Assembly (NCBI GenBank): GCA_050633165.1
Contig: JBOEFZ010000033.1
Coordinates: 1-23,152 of the forward strand
From: TMED27 sp050633165
GTDB taxonomy: Bacteria; Pseudomonadota; Alphaproteobacteria; Micavibrionales; Micavibrionaceae
Length of the DNA stretch: 23,152 nt
Direction: 5' to 3'
Shown here: positions 15,117 through 22,190 of the stretch, piece by piece
How the letters are laid out: each line of letters starts with the position of its first letter
Numbering within the stretch: position 1 is the stretch's first letter
The notes under the pieces: generated by a model
What the model was told of the DNA's origin: nothing
Database searches by the model: none
What the model saw: only the letters and a program-made list of their open reading frames with translations
Program-made: the position numbers and the translations under genes

Positions 15117-15575
15117 CTAAAATCCGCTGCCACCTGTTGTTGCGCTGCTGGCTTGTTGGTTGGGGTTGAATTTGCCTAGGTTGCCGAGGAATTCTTGGGC
15201 GATTGTGCGTTCGTTGCCGTGGGTGGGGGTTTTTGTGCGCTCATACGGGATGTTGATGCGGTCGCGGTCGACTTCGCGTAGGGCTTCTAAAATGCCTTCA
15301 TCGTTAAAGGCGGCGAGGATGATGCGTTCTTTTGTTACTTCGGGGTCGAGGATGCCGCGTTTTTCGGTTTCCTGGCCGATGTAATACCAGACATTCGAAT
15401 CAAAGGTTGATTTTGTGGTGGGCGAGCCGAGGTTTTTCAGGACGTCCGTGCGGGAGGATTCGCCGGCTTTGACCTGGCTTAGCTGGTAATCTTCGAGCAT
15501 GTTTCCGCGCTGCGCTATCGTAGGGGAGCAGGCGGCGAGGGTGAGAATTACGGCGGGGAATAAAATTGTTTTCAT
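15117..15575 (-). CDS. bamE: Outer membrane assembly lipoprotein BamE/SmpA
   Basis: Lipoprotein of the BAM complex that inserts beta-barrel proteins into the outer membrane. The 152-residue precursor has a signal peptide with lipobox LAAC (Cys16) and the SmpA/OmlA domain (about 30-105: VKAGESSRTDVLKNLGSPTTKSTFDSNVWYYIGQ...). The C-terminal Gln/Ser/Gly-rich tail is probably disordered. It is divergent from the cytochrome bc1 chaperone gene, with 69 bp between the start codons, the arrangement seen in many alphaproteobacteria. Confidence 0.93.
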   Translation of the reverse strand: MKTILFPAVILTLAACSPTIAQRGNMLEDYQLSQVKAGESSRTDVLKNLGSPTTKSTFDSNVWYYIGQETEKRGILDPEVTKERIILAAFNDEGILEALREVDRDRINIPYERTKTPTHGNERTIAQEFLGNLGKFNPNQQASSATTGGSGF

Positions 15576-15644
15576 GGTTCACCATTTAGATTCTTAACTT
15601 TATTTATATTGCCTTAGTGGCCTAGTGGTTTAAATAGTAAAGTT

Positions 15645-16172
15645 ATGTTTGGTTTATTAAAAAAGAAAAACCCTTATGAGAATGCGGCGCGGGATGTCTA
15701 TGGCGTTGTGGCGGCGCATATTCGTGAGGTGGCGTTTTATACGGATTATGGCGTGCCCGATACGTTTGACGGGCGGTTTGATTTGATGGTGTTGCATGTG
15801 TGCTTGGTGATGCAGGGGCTGCGCCAATCTGGCGATGAGCGTAGCGATGAGTTTAATCAGGGCTTATTTGATGCGGTGTTTGCGAATATGGATCAGACAT
15901 TGCGGGAGATGGGAATCGGCGATATGGGCGTTCCCAAACGTATGCGCAAGATGATGAAGGCGTTTAACGGGCGGATGCATGCTTATGCGGAGAGCCTTGA
16001 GCGCGGTGATTTTGCGCTTGTGGTGCAGCGGAATGTTTGTGGTGTTCAGGATGAGGCATTGAGCGCAGGGGCGGAGCGGCTTGCGAGCTATGCGCTTAAA
16101 CAGTTAGAATCCTTGACCGCGCGGGGCTTTGATGGTGTGCTGAGCGCGCAGGATTTATTTGAAAGGCCGTAG
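15645..16172 (+). CDS. Ubiquinol-cytochrome c chaperone family protein (CBP3-like)
   Basis: A 175-residue protein of the CBP3/UQCC1 family, associated in mitochondria with cytochrome b synthesis and bc1 complex assembly; the bacterial role is inferred. It shows AARDVYGVVAAHIREVAFYTDYGVPDTFDGRFDLMVLHVCLVMQGLR and the later RKMMKAFNGRMHAYAESL, both characteristic. There is no signal peptide. Starting with ATG 15645 gives the usual short N-terminus MFGLLKKKN. The next gene begins 4 bp after the stop, consistent with co-transcription. Confidence 0.88.
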   Translation: MFGLLKKKNPYENAARDVYGVVAAHIREVAFYTDYGVPDTFDGRFDLMVLHVCLVMQGLRQSGDERSDEFNQGLFDAVFANMDQTLREMGIGDMGVPKRMRKMMKAFNGRMHAYAESLERGDFALVVQRNVCGVQDEALSAGAERLASYALKQLESLTARGFDGVLSAQDLFERP

Positions 16173-16176
16173 GATT

Positions 16177-16779
16177 ATGCCGAAAATGGAAAAAATCGAA
16201 AATTTGCCCCCCGAATGGTCGCATGAGATTGATGCGGATAATGTGACGAGCGATAAGCCGCTTAAGCTCACGATTTCTGCGGGGAAAGAGGAGCATGTAC
16301 GCCTTGTGCAGCGGCTCGGCGTTTCGGGGATTGAGGCATTGTCGGCGGAGTTGGTGCTTGATCGTGATAATCCGCTTGTGGTGCATGTTGCGGGGCGGAT
16401 TCGGGCGAAGGTGAAGCAGAGTTGTGTGGTGAGCCTTGATCTGGTGGATAGTGATATTGATGAGCGGTTCGAGGCATGGTTTGCCGATCCGGATGCGGCG
16501 GTGTCTTTGGCGAAGGCAAAGCGGGACAAGGTTACGAAAGCATCGGGGCGTGAGGTGCCGATTTTGGATGAAAGCGAAGATCCCGAGGATATTATTGATG
16601 GCAAGATCGATTTAGGGGAGTTGGTGGTGCAGCATCTTTCGCTTTCTCTCTCGCCGTACCCGCATGCGGATGGTGCGGATTACGAGTTCGGGGATGATGA
16701 GCCGCAAAAAGTGCCGGATGAGTTTAAGAATAATCCATTTGCCGCGCTTAAAGATTGGAAAGCGGATTTAGAAGATTAA
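16177..16779 (+). CDS. DUF177 / YceD family protein
   Basis: About 200 residues of the YceD family, linked to 23S rRNA accumulation in bacteria and plants. The acidic protein ends with the family pattern IIDGKIDLGELVVQHLSLSLSPYPHADG and the NNPFAALKDWKADLED tail. The upstream part (about 20-100) is a beta-rich region. The frame is open to a TTG at 16159, but ATG 16177 is the more likely start; ATG 16186 is also possible and places AGGA at a better distance. It precedes rpmF, its standard neighbour. Confidence 0.9.
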   Translation: MPKMEKIENLPPEWSHEIDADNVTSDKPLKLTISAGKEEHVRLVQRLGVSGIEALSAELVLDRDNPLVVHVAGRIRAKVKQSCVVSLDLVDSDIDERFEAWFADPDAAVSLAKAKRDKVTKASGREVPILDESEDPEDIIDGKIDLGELVVQHLSLSLSPYPHADGADYEFGDDEPQKVPDEFKNNPFAALKDWKADLED

Positions 16780-16817
16780 CGAGTACTCTCTAGTAATATT
16801 TTTCTTGCGTAATGGCG

Positions 16818-16823
16818 TATAAT
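16818..16823 (+). promoter_or_regulatory. Possible -10 element upstream of rpmF
   Basis: A perfect TATAAT lies 42 bp before the rpmF start, in the 86-bp gap after the DUF177 gene. No good -35 hexamer is found at 16-18 bp spacing, so this is only a candidate. Confidence 0.3.
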
Positions 16824-16865
16824 TCGTTATCTAACGCCTACGAAATTTTTTAAAGGATAAGAACC

Positions 16866-17045
16866 ATGGCTGTTCCAAAGCGAAAGACAACAAAATCAAA
16901 GCGTAATATGCGCCGTGCGCATGATGCTCTTCCTGCGGCTAACTGGGTTGAAGATGCGAATACGGGCGAGCCAAAGCGCCGTCACCATATCGACCTTAAG
17001 ACCGGTACTTACAAAGGCCGTCAGGTTATTGAGGAGCGCGACTAA
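16866..17045 (+). CDS. rpmF: 50S ribosomal protein L32
   Basis: A 59-residue, basic ribosomal protein, too short for many gene callers' thresholds. The reading frame starts MAVPKRKTTKSKRNMRRAHD, the classic L32 N-terminus, and ends GRQVIEERD. It lacks the four-cysteine zinc ribbon, as is normal for the cysteine-free form of L32 found in proteobacteria. AAAGGA at 16852-16857 lies eight bases before the ATG. It sits between the DUF177 gene and plsX, the conserved order, and is followed by a strong terminator. Confidence 0.97.
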   Translation: MAVPKRKTTKSKRNMRRAHDALPAANWVEDANTGEPKRRHHIDLKTGTYKGRQVIEERD

Positions 17046-17081
17046 TTCGCGCTATATTTCTTGATATTTAAGTGTTAATTT

Positions 17082-17115
17082 TTATCCCGACCGTTGTGTC
17101 GGGATAATTTTTTTT
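17082..17115 (+). terminator. Strong intrinsic terminator between rpmF and plsX
   Basis: A perfect 10-bp stem TTATCCCGAC (17082-17091)/GTCGGGATAA (17098-17107) with a 6-base loop and an 8-T tail (17108-17115). The plsX ribosome-binding site AAGGG (17116-17120) begins at the next base. Confidence 0.92.
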
Positions 17116-17126
17116 AAGGGCTTTAT

Positions 17127-18158
17127 ATGTCGCAGATTACGATTGCATTGGACGCTATGGGCGGGGATCACGGGGTTGAGAGTGTTATTCCCGGCGCGGC
17201 GATGTGTTTGGCGCAAAACCCGGATGTGCGGTTTTTGTTGTTCGGGGATCAAGGGGCGATTGAGGATATGCTTGGCCCGCATCCCGATTTACGGGCGGCG
17301 AGCGAGATTGTTCATACCGATAAGAAAATTTTAGGACATGATAAGCCGTCTTCGGCATTGCGGGCGAGTAAGGGCACGTCGATGCGGATGGCGATTGAGG
17401 CGGTGCAGGCGGGGGAGGCGCAGGCGGTTGTATCTTCGGGCAATACGGGCGCGTTGATGGCATTGGCCAAGATTGTGCTTAAATCCGTTCCTGGTATTCA
17501 CCGTCCGGCGATTGCGAGTATTTTCCCCACCATTAACGGACAGACGATTATGCTCGATTTAGGGGCGAATGTGTTGGTGGATGCGGAGAATTTGGCGCAA
17601 TTTGCGGTTATGGGCTGCGCGTTTGCGCGGGCGCATTTTGATGTTGTTAAGCCGACGGTTGGGTTGCTTAATGTCGGGTCGGAGGATGTTAAAGGCCCCG
17701 ATCATGTGCGCGGCGCGGCAAAAATTTTGGGGCGCGTTGAAATTCCAGGGCGCTATACGGGGTTTGTTGAGGGGGATGACATCATGAAGGGCGCGGTTGA
17801 TGTGATCGTCAGTGATGGCTATGCGGGTAATATCGCGCTTAAGACCGCCGAGGGGTTCGGGAAATTTGCGGGGGAGAGTATGAAGGCGGCGTTTAAGCGT
17901 GATCCGTTGGCGATTTTGGGCGCGGCGTTGGCGTTCTTTGCGATTAAGCGGCTTAAGAATAAGGTTGATCCACGGCTTTATAATGGCGGGGTTTTCCTCG
18001 GGCTTAATGGTTTATGTGTGAAGAGCCATGGCGGGTGCGATGCGCTTGCGTTTTCTTCGGCTGTGAATTTATCGATTGAATTGGCGCGTGAGGACTATGT
18101 CGAGAAAGTCACAAATGATATCAATGACCTGATGAGCCAAGAATCGATTCTGGCTTAG
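17127..18158 (+). CDS. plsX: Phosphate acyltransferase PlsX
   Basis: Makes acyl-phosphate from acyl-ACP, the donor used by PlsY for the first step of phospholipid synthesis. The 343-residue protein starts with ITIALDAMGGDHG and contains VVSSGNTGALMALAK, IMLDLGANV, LLNVGSEDVKGPD, and VSDGYAGNIALKTAEG, all family hallmarks. AAGGG lies six bases upstream of the ATG. The strong terminator just upstream means expression from the rpmF side must rely on readthrough, or on a promoter not obvious here. fabH follows 15 bp downstream. Confidence 0.97.
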   Translation: MSQITIALDAMGGDHGVESVIPGAAMCLAQNPDVRFLLFGDQGAIEDMLGPHPDLRAASEIVHTDKKILGHDKPSSALRASKGTSMRMAIEAVQAGEAQAVVSSGNTGALMALAKIVLKSVPGIHRPAIASIFPTINGQTIMLDLGANVLVDAENLAQFAVMGCAFARAHFDVVKPTVGLLNVGSEDVKGPDHVRGAAKILGRVEIPGRYTGFVEGDDIMKGAVDVIVSDGYAGNIALKTAEGFGKFAGESMKAAFKRDPLAILGAALAFFAIKRLKNKVDPRLYNGGVFLGLNGLCVKSHGGCDALAFSSAVNLSIELAREDYVEKVTNDINDLMSQESILA

Positions 18159-18173
18159 TAACGAGAAAAATCG

Positions 18174-19133
18174 ATGAGCATACGTTCCCGCATTCATTCT
18201 ACTGGCTCTTATTTGCCGGAAAAGATCCTTACCAATGGCGATTTGGAGAAAATCGTTGATACGAGTGATGAATGGATTTTCCAGCGTAGCGGAATTAAGG
18301 CGCGGCATATTGCGGCGGATGATGAAACGACGGCGGATTTGGCGATTGCGGCGGCGCGGGATGCGTTGGCGGCCTCTGATTTAAGTGCGGAGGATATTGA
18401 CGGGGTGATTGTTGCGACGACCACGCCGGATCAGACTTTTCCATCCGTTGCGGTGAAGGTGCAGGAGGCTTTAGGGCTGCCGGTTGGTCTTGCGTTTGAT
18501 GTGCAGGCGGTTTGCACGGGGTTTGTTTATGCGCTCGCCACGGCGGATAATTTTATTAAGGTGGGGCAGGCGCGGCGGTTGCTTGTGATTGGGGCGGAGA
18601 AAATGTCCTCGATCGTGGATTGGGAAGATCGCACGACCTGTGTGCTGTTTGCCGATGGGGCTGGGGCGGTTATTTTGGAGGCTTCGGACGCGGATGAGGG
18701 GATTCTTTCCACCCATCTTTACGCGAACGGGAAGCATCGTGATTTGCTTTATACGGATGGCGGGCCTTCGTCGAGCGGGGATACGGGGCATATCAAGATG
18801 CAGGGGCGTGAGGTGTTTAAATATGCGGTTGGCTATATGGCGCAGGCGGTTGAGGATGCGTTGGCGGCGAATGGTATGGCGGCGGGGGATGTTGACTGGC
18901 TCGTCCCGCATCAGGCGAATATCCGCATTATCGAAGGGTGCGCGAAGAAGCTTTCTATGCCGATGGAGAAGGTTGTTGTGACGGTGGATCGTCATGGGAA
19001 TACATCGGCGGCGTCCATTCCGCTTGCGCTTGATGCGGCGGTGAAGGATGGGCGGATTGCGCGCGGGCAGTGCGTTTTGATGGAGGCAATGGGGGGAGGG
19101 CTTACTTGGGGCTCTGCATTGCTGCGTTTTTAG
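18174..19133 (+). CDS. fabH: 3-oxoacyl-ACP synthase III (KAS III)
   Basis: Starts fatty acid synthesis by condensing acetyl-CoA with malonyl-ACP. The 319-residue protein has the catalytic triad Cys114 (AVCTGFVYAL), His246 (VPHQANIR) and Asn276 (RHGNTSAAS). It ends GGGLTWGSALLRF, the normal C-terminus, followed by TAG. The final codons overlap the first unit of a 37-bp tandem repeat, and a second diverged version of the last 12 codons lies downstream (19207-19245). The stop used now is therefore probably the result of a rearrangement at the gene end. Confidence 0.96.
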   Translation: MSIRSRIHSTGSYLPEKILTNGDLEKIVDTSDEWIFQRSGIKARHIAADDETTADLAIAAARDALAASDLSAEDIDGVIVATTTPDQTFPSVAVKVQEALGLPVGLAFDVQAVCTGFVYALATADNFIKVGQARRLLVIGAEKMSSIVDWEDRTTCVLFADGAGAVILEASDADEGILSTHLYANGKHRDLLYTDGGPSSSGDTGHIKMQGREVFKYAVGYMAQAVEDALAANGMAAGDVDWLVPHQANIRIIEGCAKKLSMPMEKVVVTVDRHGNTSAASIPLALDAAVKDGRIARGQCVLMEAMGGGLTWGSALLRF

Positions 19134-19194
19134 GTGCGAACAAATGCTTGCGCATTTGCTGCGTTTTTAGGTGCGAACAAATGCTTGCGCATTT
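19121..19194 (+). repeat. 37-bp perfect tandem duplication carrying a palindrome
   Basis: Units 19121-19157 and 19158-19194 are identical. Each contains CAAATGC-ttgc-GCATTTG, an 18-base hairpin. With the flanking GCGAA and (C)TTCGC around the second unit the dyad is longer. The first unit includes the last codons and stop of fabH. It resembles small REP-like palindromes inserted at gene ends. Confidence 0.85.
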
Positions 19195-19206
19195 GCTTCG
19201 CGGGGC

Positions 19207-19245
19207 GGAGGGCTTACGTGGGGCTCTGCGCTTCTTAAATATTAA
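19207..19245 (+). pseudogene. Diverged duplicate of fabH C-terminal codons
   Basis: In the frame starting at 19207 this reads GGLTWGSALLKY followed by TAA, almost the same as the real fabH end GGLTWGSALLRF. About 20 nucleotides are identical to 19096-19117 apart from one base, with more differences after that. It is either the original fabH end displaced by an insertion or an incomplete duplicate. Confidence 0.75.
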
Positions 19246-19316
19246 GAGTGTTCCTTAGTGTGTTGATATTGAATCATTTTTATCCACTGCTTGTTTTTCT
19301 GGTTTAAGGCGGGTTG

Positions 19317-19345
19317 TTGACTCTTTTGGGGTGTCGGCGTAACCT
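19317..19345 (+). promoter_or_regulatory. Candidate sigma-70 promoter for ihfA
   Basis: TTGACT (19317-19322), 17-bp spacer, TAACCT (19340-19345), about 30 bp before the ihfA ATG. The match and spacing fit a housekeeping promoter. Confidence 0.55.
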
Positions 19346-19374
19346 GATGCTATTCAAATACAGGGAGATATGTG

Positions 19375-19674
19375 ATGGACAACAACACCACAATCACACG
19401 CGCCGACCTTGCCGAAGCCGTTTATGAAGAGGTTGGCTTGTCGCGTAACGAATCCGCCGATTTGGTTGAGGCGGTTATTGACGAGATTTCTGACACGCTT
19501 GTGCGCGGGGAGGGGGTTAAGATTTCCTCTTTCGGTAGTTTTTCCGTGCGGGAGAAGGGGGAGCGTATCGGACGTAACCCCAAGACCGGTGTCGAAGTGC
19601 CGATTTCGCCGCGCAAAGTTTTGGTGTTTAAGGCTTCGCATGTTCTTAAAGATCGCATTCAAAAGGGGGCGTAG
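19375..19674 (+). CDS. ihfA: Integration host factor subunit alpha
   Basis: DNA-bending protein of the HU/IHF family acting with IhfB. The 99-residue protein reads TITRADLAEAVYEEVGLSRNESADLVEAVIDEISDTL, then the beta-arm region FGSFSVREKGERIGRNPKTGVEVPISPRKVLVFKAS, matching IHF-alpha (GRNPKTG with the VPISPR arm tip). An in-frame GTG lies three bases upstream (19372). ATG 19375 is preferred because AGGGAG (19362-19367) is then seven bases away. It is followed by the MerR gene after 3 bp, as in many alphaproteobacteria. Confidence 0.95.
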   Translation: MDNNTTITRADLAEAVYEEVGLSRNESADLVEAVIDEISDTLVRGEGVKISSFGSFSVREKGERIGRNPKTGVEVPISPRKVLVFKASHVLKDRIQKGA

Positions 19675-19677
19675 GGC

Positions 19678-20232
19678 ATGGATCAATATAATAAACCACA
19701 GACAGTTTCCGGGCAGCTTCAATGGGGAGATAGCGGCGTGGCACAGAATAATGCGCCGGAGGTTGCGCCTTTGACAGGCAAAGCGATTGAGAAAGAGGCT
19801 GCGCCGTCCAAGCGTTCGCGCCGCTCACGTAAATCCGAAGGGGCATTTCGTACGATTAGCGAGGTTGCCGAAATTTTGGATGTGCAGCAGCATGTTTTGC
19901 GTTTTTGGGAGACGAAGTTTTCGCAAGTTAAGCCGCTGAAGCGCGGTGGTGGGCGTCGTTATTATCGTCCTGAAGATGTTGCGTTGCTCCAAAAAATCCA
20001 TCATCTGCTTTATACCGAAGGGTATACGATTAAGGGTGTGCAGAAATTGATGAAAGAGCAGGGGAAGAAGGCGTTAATTGCCGATGTTTCTGCGAATGCA
20101 CAGATAAACGCGTTGGCGGCGGCTAATGAGCAGCCCGAGGCCGTGCAGCCGCAAGCCGGTGATGCGCAGCGCGTAAAGCTACAGGCTGTTTTGGATGAGT
20201 TGAAAGATTTGCGTTCAATGGTGTCTGAATAA
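19678..20232 (+). CDS. MerR-family transcriptional regulator (ihfA-linked)
   Basis: A 184-residue DNA-binding protein. The first 55 residues are polar and probably disordered, with a basic patch SKRSRRSRKS. The MerR helix-turn-helix runs from about 57 to 125 (FRTISEVAEILDVQQHVLRFWETKF...GGGRRYYRPEDVALLQKIHHLLYTEGYTIKGVQKLM). The C-terminus has an Ala/Gln-rich stretch and a short helix, with no cysteine metal site, so it is not a metal-sensing MerR. It lies 3 bp after ihfA and is surely in the same transcript. Its target is unknown. Confidence 0.9.
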   Translation: MDQYNKPQTVSGQLQWGDSGVAQNNAPEVAPLTGKAIEKEAAPSKRSRRSRKSEGAFRTISEVAEILDVQQHVLRFWETKFSQVKPLKRGGGRRYYRPEDVALLQKIHHLLYTEGYTIKGVQKLMKEQGKKALIADVSANAQINALAAANEQPEAVQPQAGDAQRVKLQAVLDELKDLRSMVSE

Positions 20233-20234
20233 GA

Positions 20235-20263
20235 TTGCTTTCGGTTTTTAAATCTTATACAAA
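20235..20263 (+). promoter_or_regulatory. Candidate promoter for tRNA-Pro
   Basis: TTGCTT (20235-20240), 17-bp spacer, TACAAA (20258-20263), ending 11 bp before the tRNA. This gives a very short leader, typical of tRNA genes. It starts two bases after the merR stop. Confidence 0.45.
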
Positions 20264-20274
20264 CTGATCTTAAT

Positions 20275-20351
20275 CGGAACGTGGCGTAGTCTGGTAGCGC
20301 ACTCGCCTGGGGGGCGAGGGGTCGTGGGTTCAAATCCCGCCGTTCCGACCA
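20275..20351 (+). tRNA. tRNA-Pro (GGG anticodon)
   Basis: A full cloverleaf can be drawn. Acceptor arms are CGGAACG (20275-20281)/CGTTCCG (20341-20347), with discriminator A and an encoded CCA (20349-20351). The anticodon stem is CTCGC/GCGAG with the seven-base loop CTGGGGG, giving anticodon GGG. The T-arm loop is TTCAAAT. It reads CCC codons. Confidence 0.95.
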
Positions 20352-20451
20352 TATCTTTCATATATGTTTTATCGTTTCGGTAAGGTGTTGGTTTGAGAGT
20401 TGGGGGATTTTTACCCGCTTCTTGTTTAAGGCATTTGCGGTGCGAAAAAGT

Positions 20452-20475
20452 TTCAAACCCCGTTGTTCCGACTAT
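20452..20475 (+). repeat. Decayed copy of the tRNA-Pro 3' end
   Basis: Twenty of 24 bases match 20329-20352, the T-loop through acceptor and CCA of the intact tRNA. The remnant sits 100 bp downstream and just before the dus gene. The rest of a tRNA is not recognisable upstream of it. Confidence 0.75.
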
Positions 20476-20488
20476 TTTTCTTTTGGTT

Positions 20489-21496
20489 ATGGTTTTTACT
20501 CTTGGGCAGATTGAGATTAGTGATCCGGTATTTCTTGCGCCGATGTCGGGGATATCGGATTTGCCGTTCCGGCGGATTGTGAGCGAGTTTGGCGCGGGGT
20601 TGGTGTTTTCGGAGATGATTGCGAGCCGCGCGGTGATCGAGGAGGTGCGCCAAAACGCTAAAAAGTCGAAAATTGAATCCATTAAGATGCAGGGAGATTA
20701 TAGCGACGAGGTTGTCGCGGTGCAGCTTGCGGGTTGTGATCCGGCGGTTATGGCGGAGGCAGCGCGGATTAATGTGGATCGTGGGGCGAGCATTATTGAT
20801 ATTAATTTTGGCTGTCCGGTGAAGAAGATTGTTAATAAAATGGCCGGCTCCGCGCTTATGCAGGATGAGGGTTTGGCTGTTGAGATCATGGATGCCGTTG
20901 TGCGCGCCGTGCCGGAGGTTCCGGTTACGATGAAGACGCGCCTTGGATGGGATGTGCTGAACCGTAATGCCGTGAGCCTTTGCCGCAAGGCGCAGGATGT
21001 GGGCATTCAAATGGTGACGATCCACGGGCGCACGCGGTGTCAGATGTATAAGGGTAGCGCGGATTGGGGCGCGGTGGCGGCGGTTAAGGATGCGCTTGAT
21101 ATTCCTGTGATTGTGAATGGGGATATTATGGATGCGGAGGATGCGCGTGCGGCGATGGATGTCTCGGGCGCGGATGGTGTGATGGTCGGGCGCGCGTGTC
21201 AGGGGCGGCCGTGGGCGTTGCGCGATGTGATGGCGGCGTTAAGGGGTGAGGCTATTCCCGATGCGCCGTGCGGGGCGGCGCTGCATACGCTTGTGCGGCG
21301 GCATTATGATGATATTTTGGATTTTTATGGGGAGCGGCGCGGCGTGAGTTTGGCGCGTAAGCATCTGGCGTGGTATGCGGAGGGGCTGCGCGGCGCGGCG
21401 GCGTTTCGGCGGGCGGTGAATGGGATGCGTGATGCGGAGGCGGTGCGGGCGGAGATTGATCGGTTTTTCTTATCTGATGATAAAGTCGCCGCCTAG
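20489..21496 (+). CDS. tRNA-dihydrouridine synthase, DusB-type
   Basis: FMN enzyme reducing uridines in tRNA D-loops to dihydrouridine. With the start at ATG 20489 it has 335 residues and begins MVFTLGQIEISDPVFLAPMSGISDLPFRR, the normal DusB/NifR3 N-terminus. Catalytic Cys109 lies in INFGCPVKKIVNKMAGSAL; TIHGRTRCQMYKGSADW and MVGRACQGRPW follow, then a C-terminal helical domain. The frame is open to 20393, but that stretch includes the tRNA remnant and gives an unnatural extension. No ntrBC genes follow, unlike the nifR3 locus of many relatives. Confidence 0.92.
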   Translation: MVFTLGQIEISDPVFLAPMSGISDLPFRRIVSEFGAGLVFSEMIASRAVIEEVRQNAKKSKIESIKMQGDYSDEVVAVQLAGCDPAVMAEAARINVDRGASIIDINFGCPVKKIVNKMAGSALMQDEGLAVEIMDAVVRAVPEVPVTMKTRLGWDVLNRNAVSLCRKAQDVGIQMVTIHGRTRCQMYKGSADWGAVAAVKDALDIPVIVNGDIMDAEDARAAMDVSGADGVMVGRACQGRPWALRDVMAALRGEAIPDAPCGAALHTLVRRHYDDILDFYGERRGVSLARKHLAWYAEGLRGAAAFRRAVNGMRDAEAVRAEIDRFFLSDDKVAA

Positions 21497-21503
21497 GTTT
21501 CAC

Positions 21504-22010
21504 TTAAACACCCGGAGCAGGTGAGTCGTCTTCATTCAAACAATTTAGTAGATCCGGTCCATCTGAAAAGTCTATGCCATTAAGATCATATTGAAAATCT
21601 GTTAGTTCTACATTTTGTGGAATACTGTTTGCAAAATCATTCGCAAATGTTTCGAAGTGTGTCGGCAGGCTATCTTTAATGAAGTCTACTATTCCGCCTG
21701 TTGGTAGGCCGTTTTCATCCTCGTTTATTCGTGGTTCTACAACTGCTTGTTGAAAAGTCATGCTCGATAAAAACTTATCAAAATCTGTTCGTGCTGTTTG
21801 AACTGCGCCCATTCCACTTTCGACAAATTCGTTTACAAATTCGCCTTGTCCCGAAGTTGACGATGAAGCGGTTGCAAAAAGAACAATCAAATGATTATCG
21901 CTAGTACATCCATCAATTGACACAGGTGCAATGTAAGTGTTTGTTTCCTGTGCTGCTAGTGATGCTGATGTTGCTAATGTTAATGTTACCGCGTGGGCTA
22001 ATTGTTTCAT
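21504..22010 (-). CDS. Hypothetical secreted protein, orphan
   Basis: I do not recognise this 168-residue protein. The N-terminus MKQLAHAVTLTLATSASLAAQETN is a typical Sec signal peptide, cleaved probably after AA-Q or nearby. There is no lipobox. The mature part is acidic, with two cysteines (near residue 35 in DGCTSDN, and near 158 in LNCLNED) that could form a disulphide in the periplasm. It ends SPAPGV. AAGGA (read on the minus strand from 22023 to 22019) lies eight bases before the ATG. Codons are A/T-rich compared with dus and rplM on either side. Its stop is 8 bp from the convergent dus stop. Confidence 0.75.
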   Translation of the reverse strand: MKQLAHAVTLTLATSASLAAQETNTYIAPVSIDGCTSDNHLIVLFATASSSTSGQGEFVNEFVESGMGAVQTARTDFDKFLSSMTFQQAVVEPRINEDENGLPTGGIVDFIKDSLPTHFETFANDFANSIPQNVELTDFQYDLNGIDFSDGPDLLNCLNEDDSPAPGV

Positions 22011-22126
22011 TTTTGAATTCCTTGTTTTTACTTAATTGCTTTGTATGCGTTTTTTTTTGTTACGTCAAATTTAATTTACGGTATCAAAGCACCCTAATTT
22101 TATCGTGCTGTTTTTGTTCATTTTTA

Positions 22127-22155
22127 TTGACATGGTTGGTGGAAACTTGCATAAA
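22127..22155 (+). promoter_or_regulatory. Candidate promoter for rplM-rpsI
   Basis: A perfect TTGACA (22127-22132), 17-bp spacer and CATAAA (22150-22155), followed after about 35 bp by the rplM start. Strong -35 elements of this kind are expected for ribosomal protein operons. Confidence 0.65.
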
Positions 22156-22190
22156 CCCCTCACGAATTTTGTAATTTAAGGATAATCATT

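Noticed and set aside
19121..19194. Possible CRISPR repeats
   Set aside because: The two 37-bp units are directly abutting with no spacer, there are only two, and no cas gene is present.
20393..20488. Longer start for the Dus protein
   Set aside because: The extra 32 codons run through the tRNA remnant and precede the canonical N-terminus at ATG 20489.
21917..22174. Short hydrophobic plus-strand frame over the rplM promoter
   Set aside because: It overlaps the start of the secreted-protein gene and the TTGACA promoter, has no ribosome-binding site, and is Leu/Phe-rich only because the opposite strand is A-rich.
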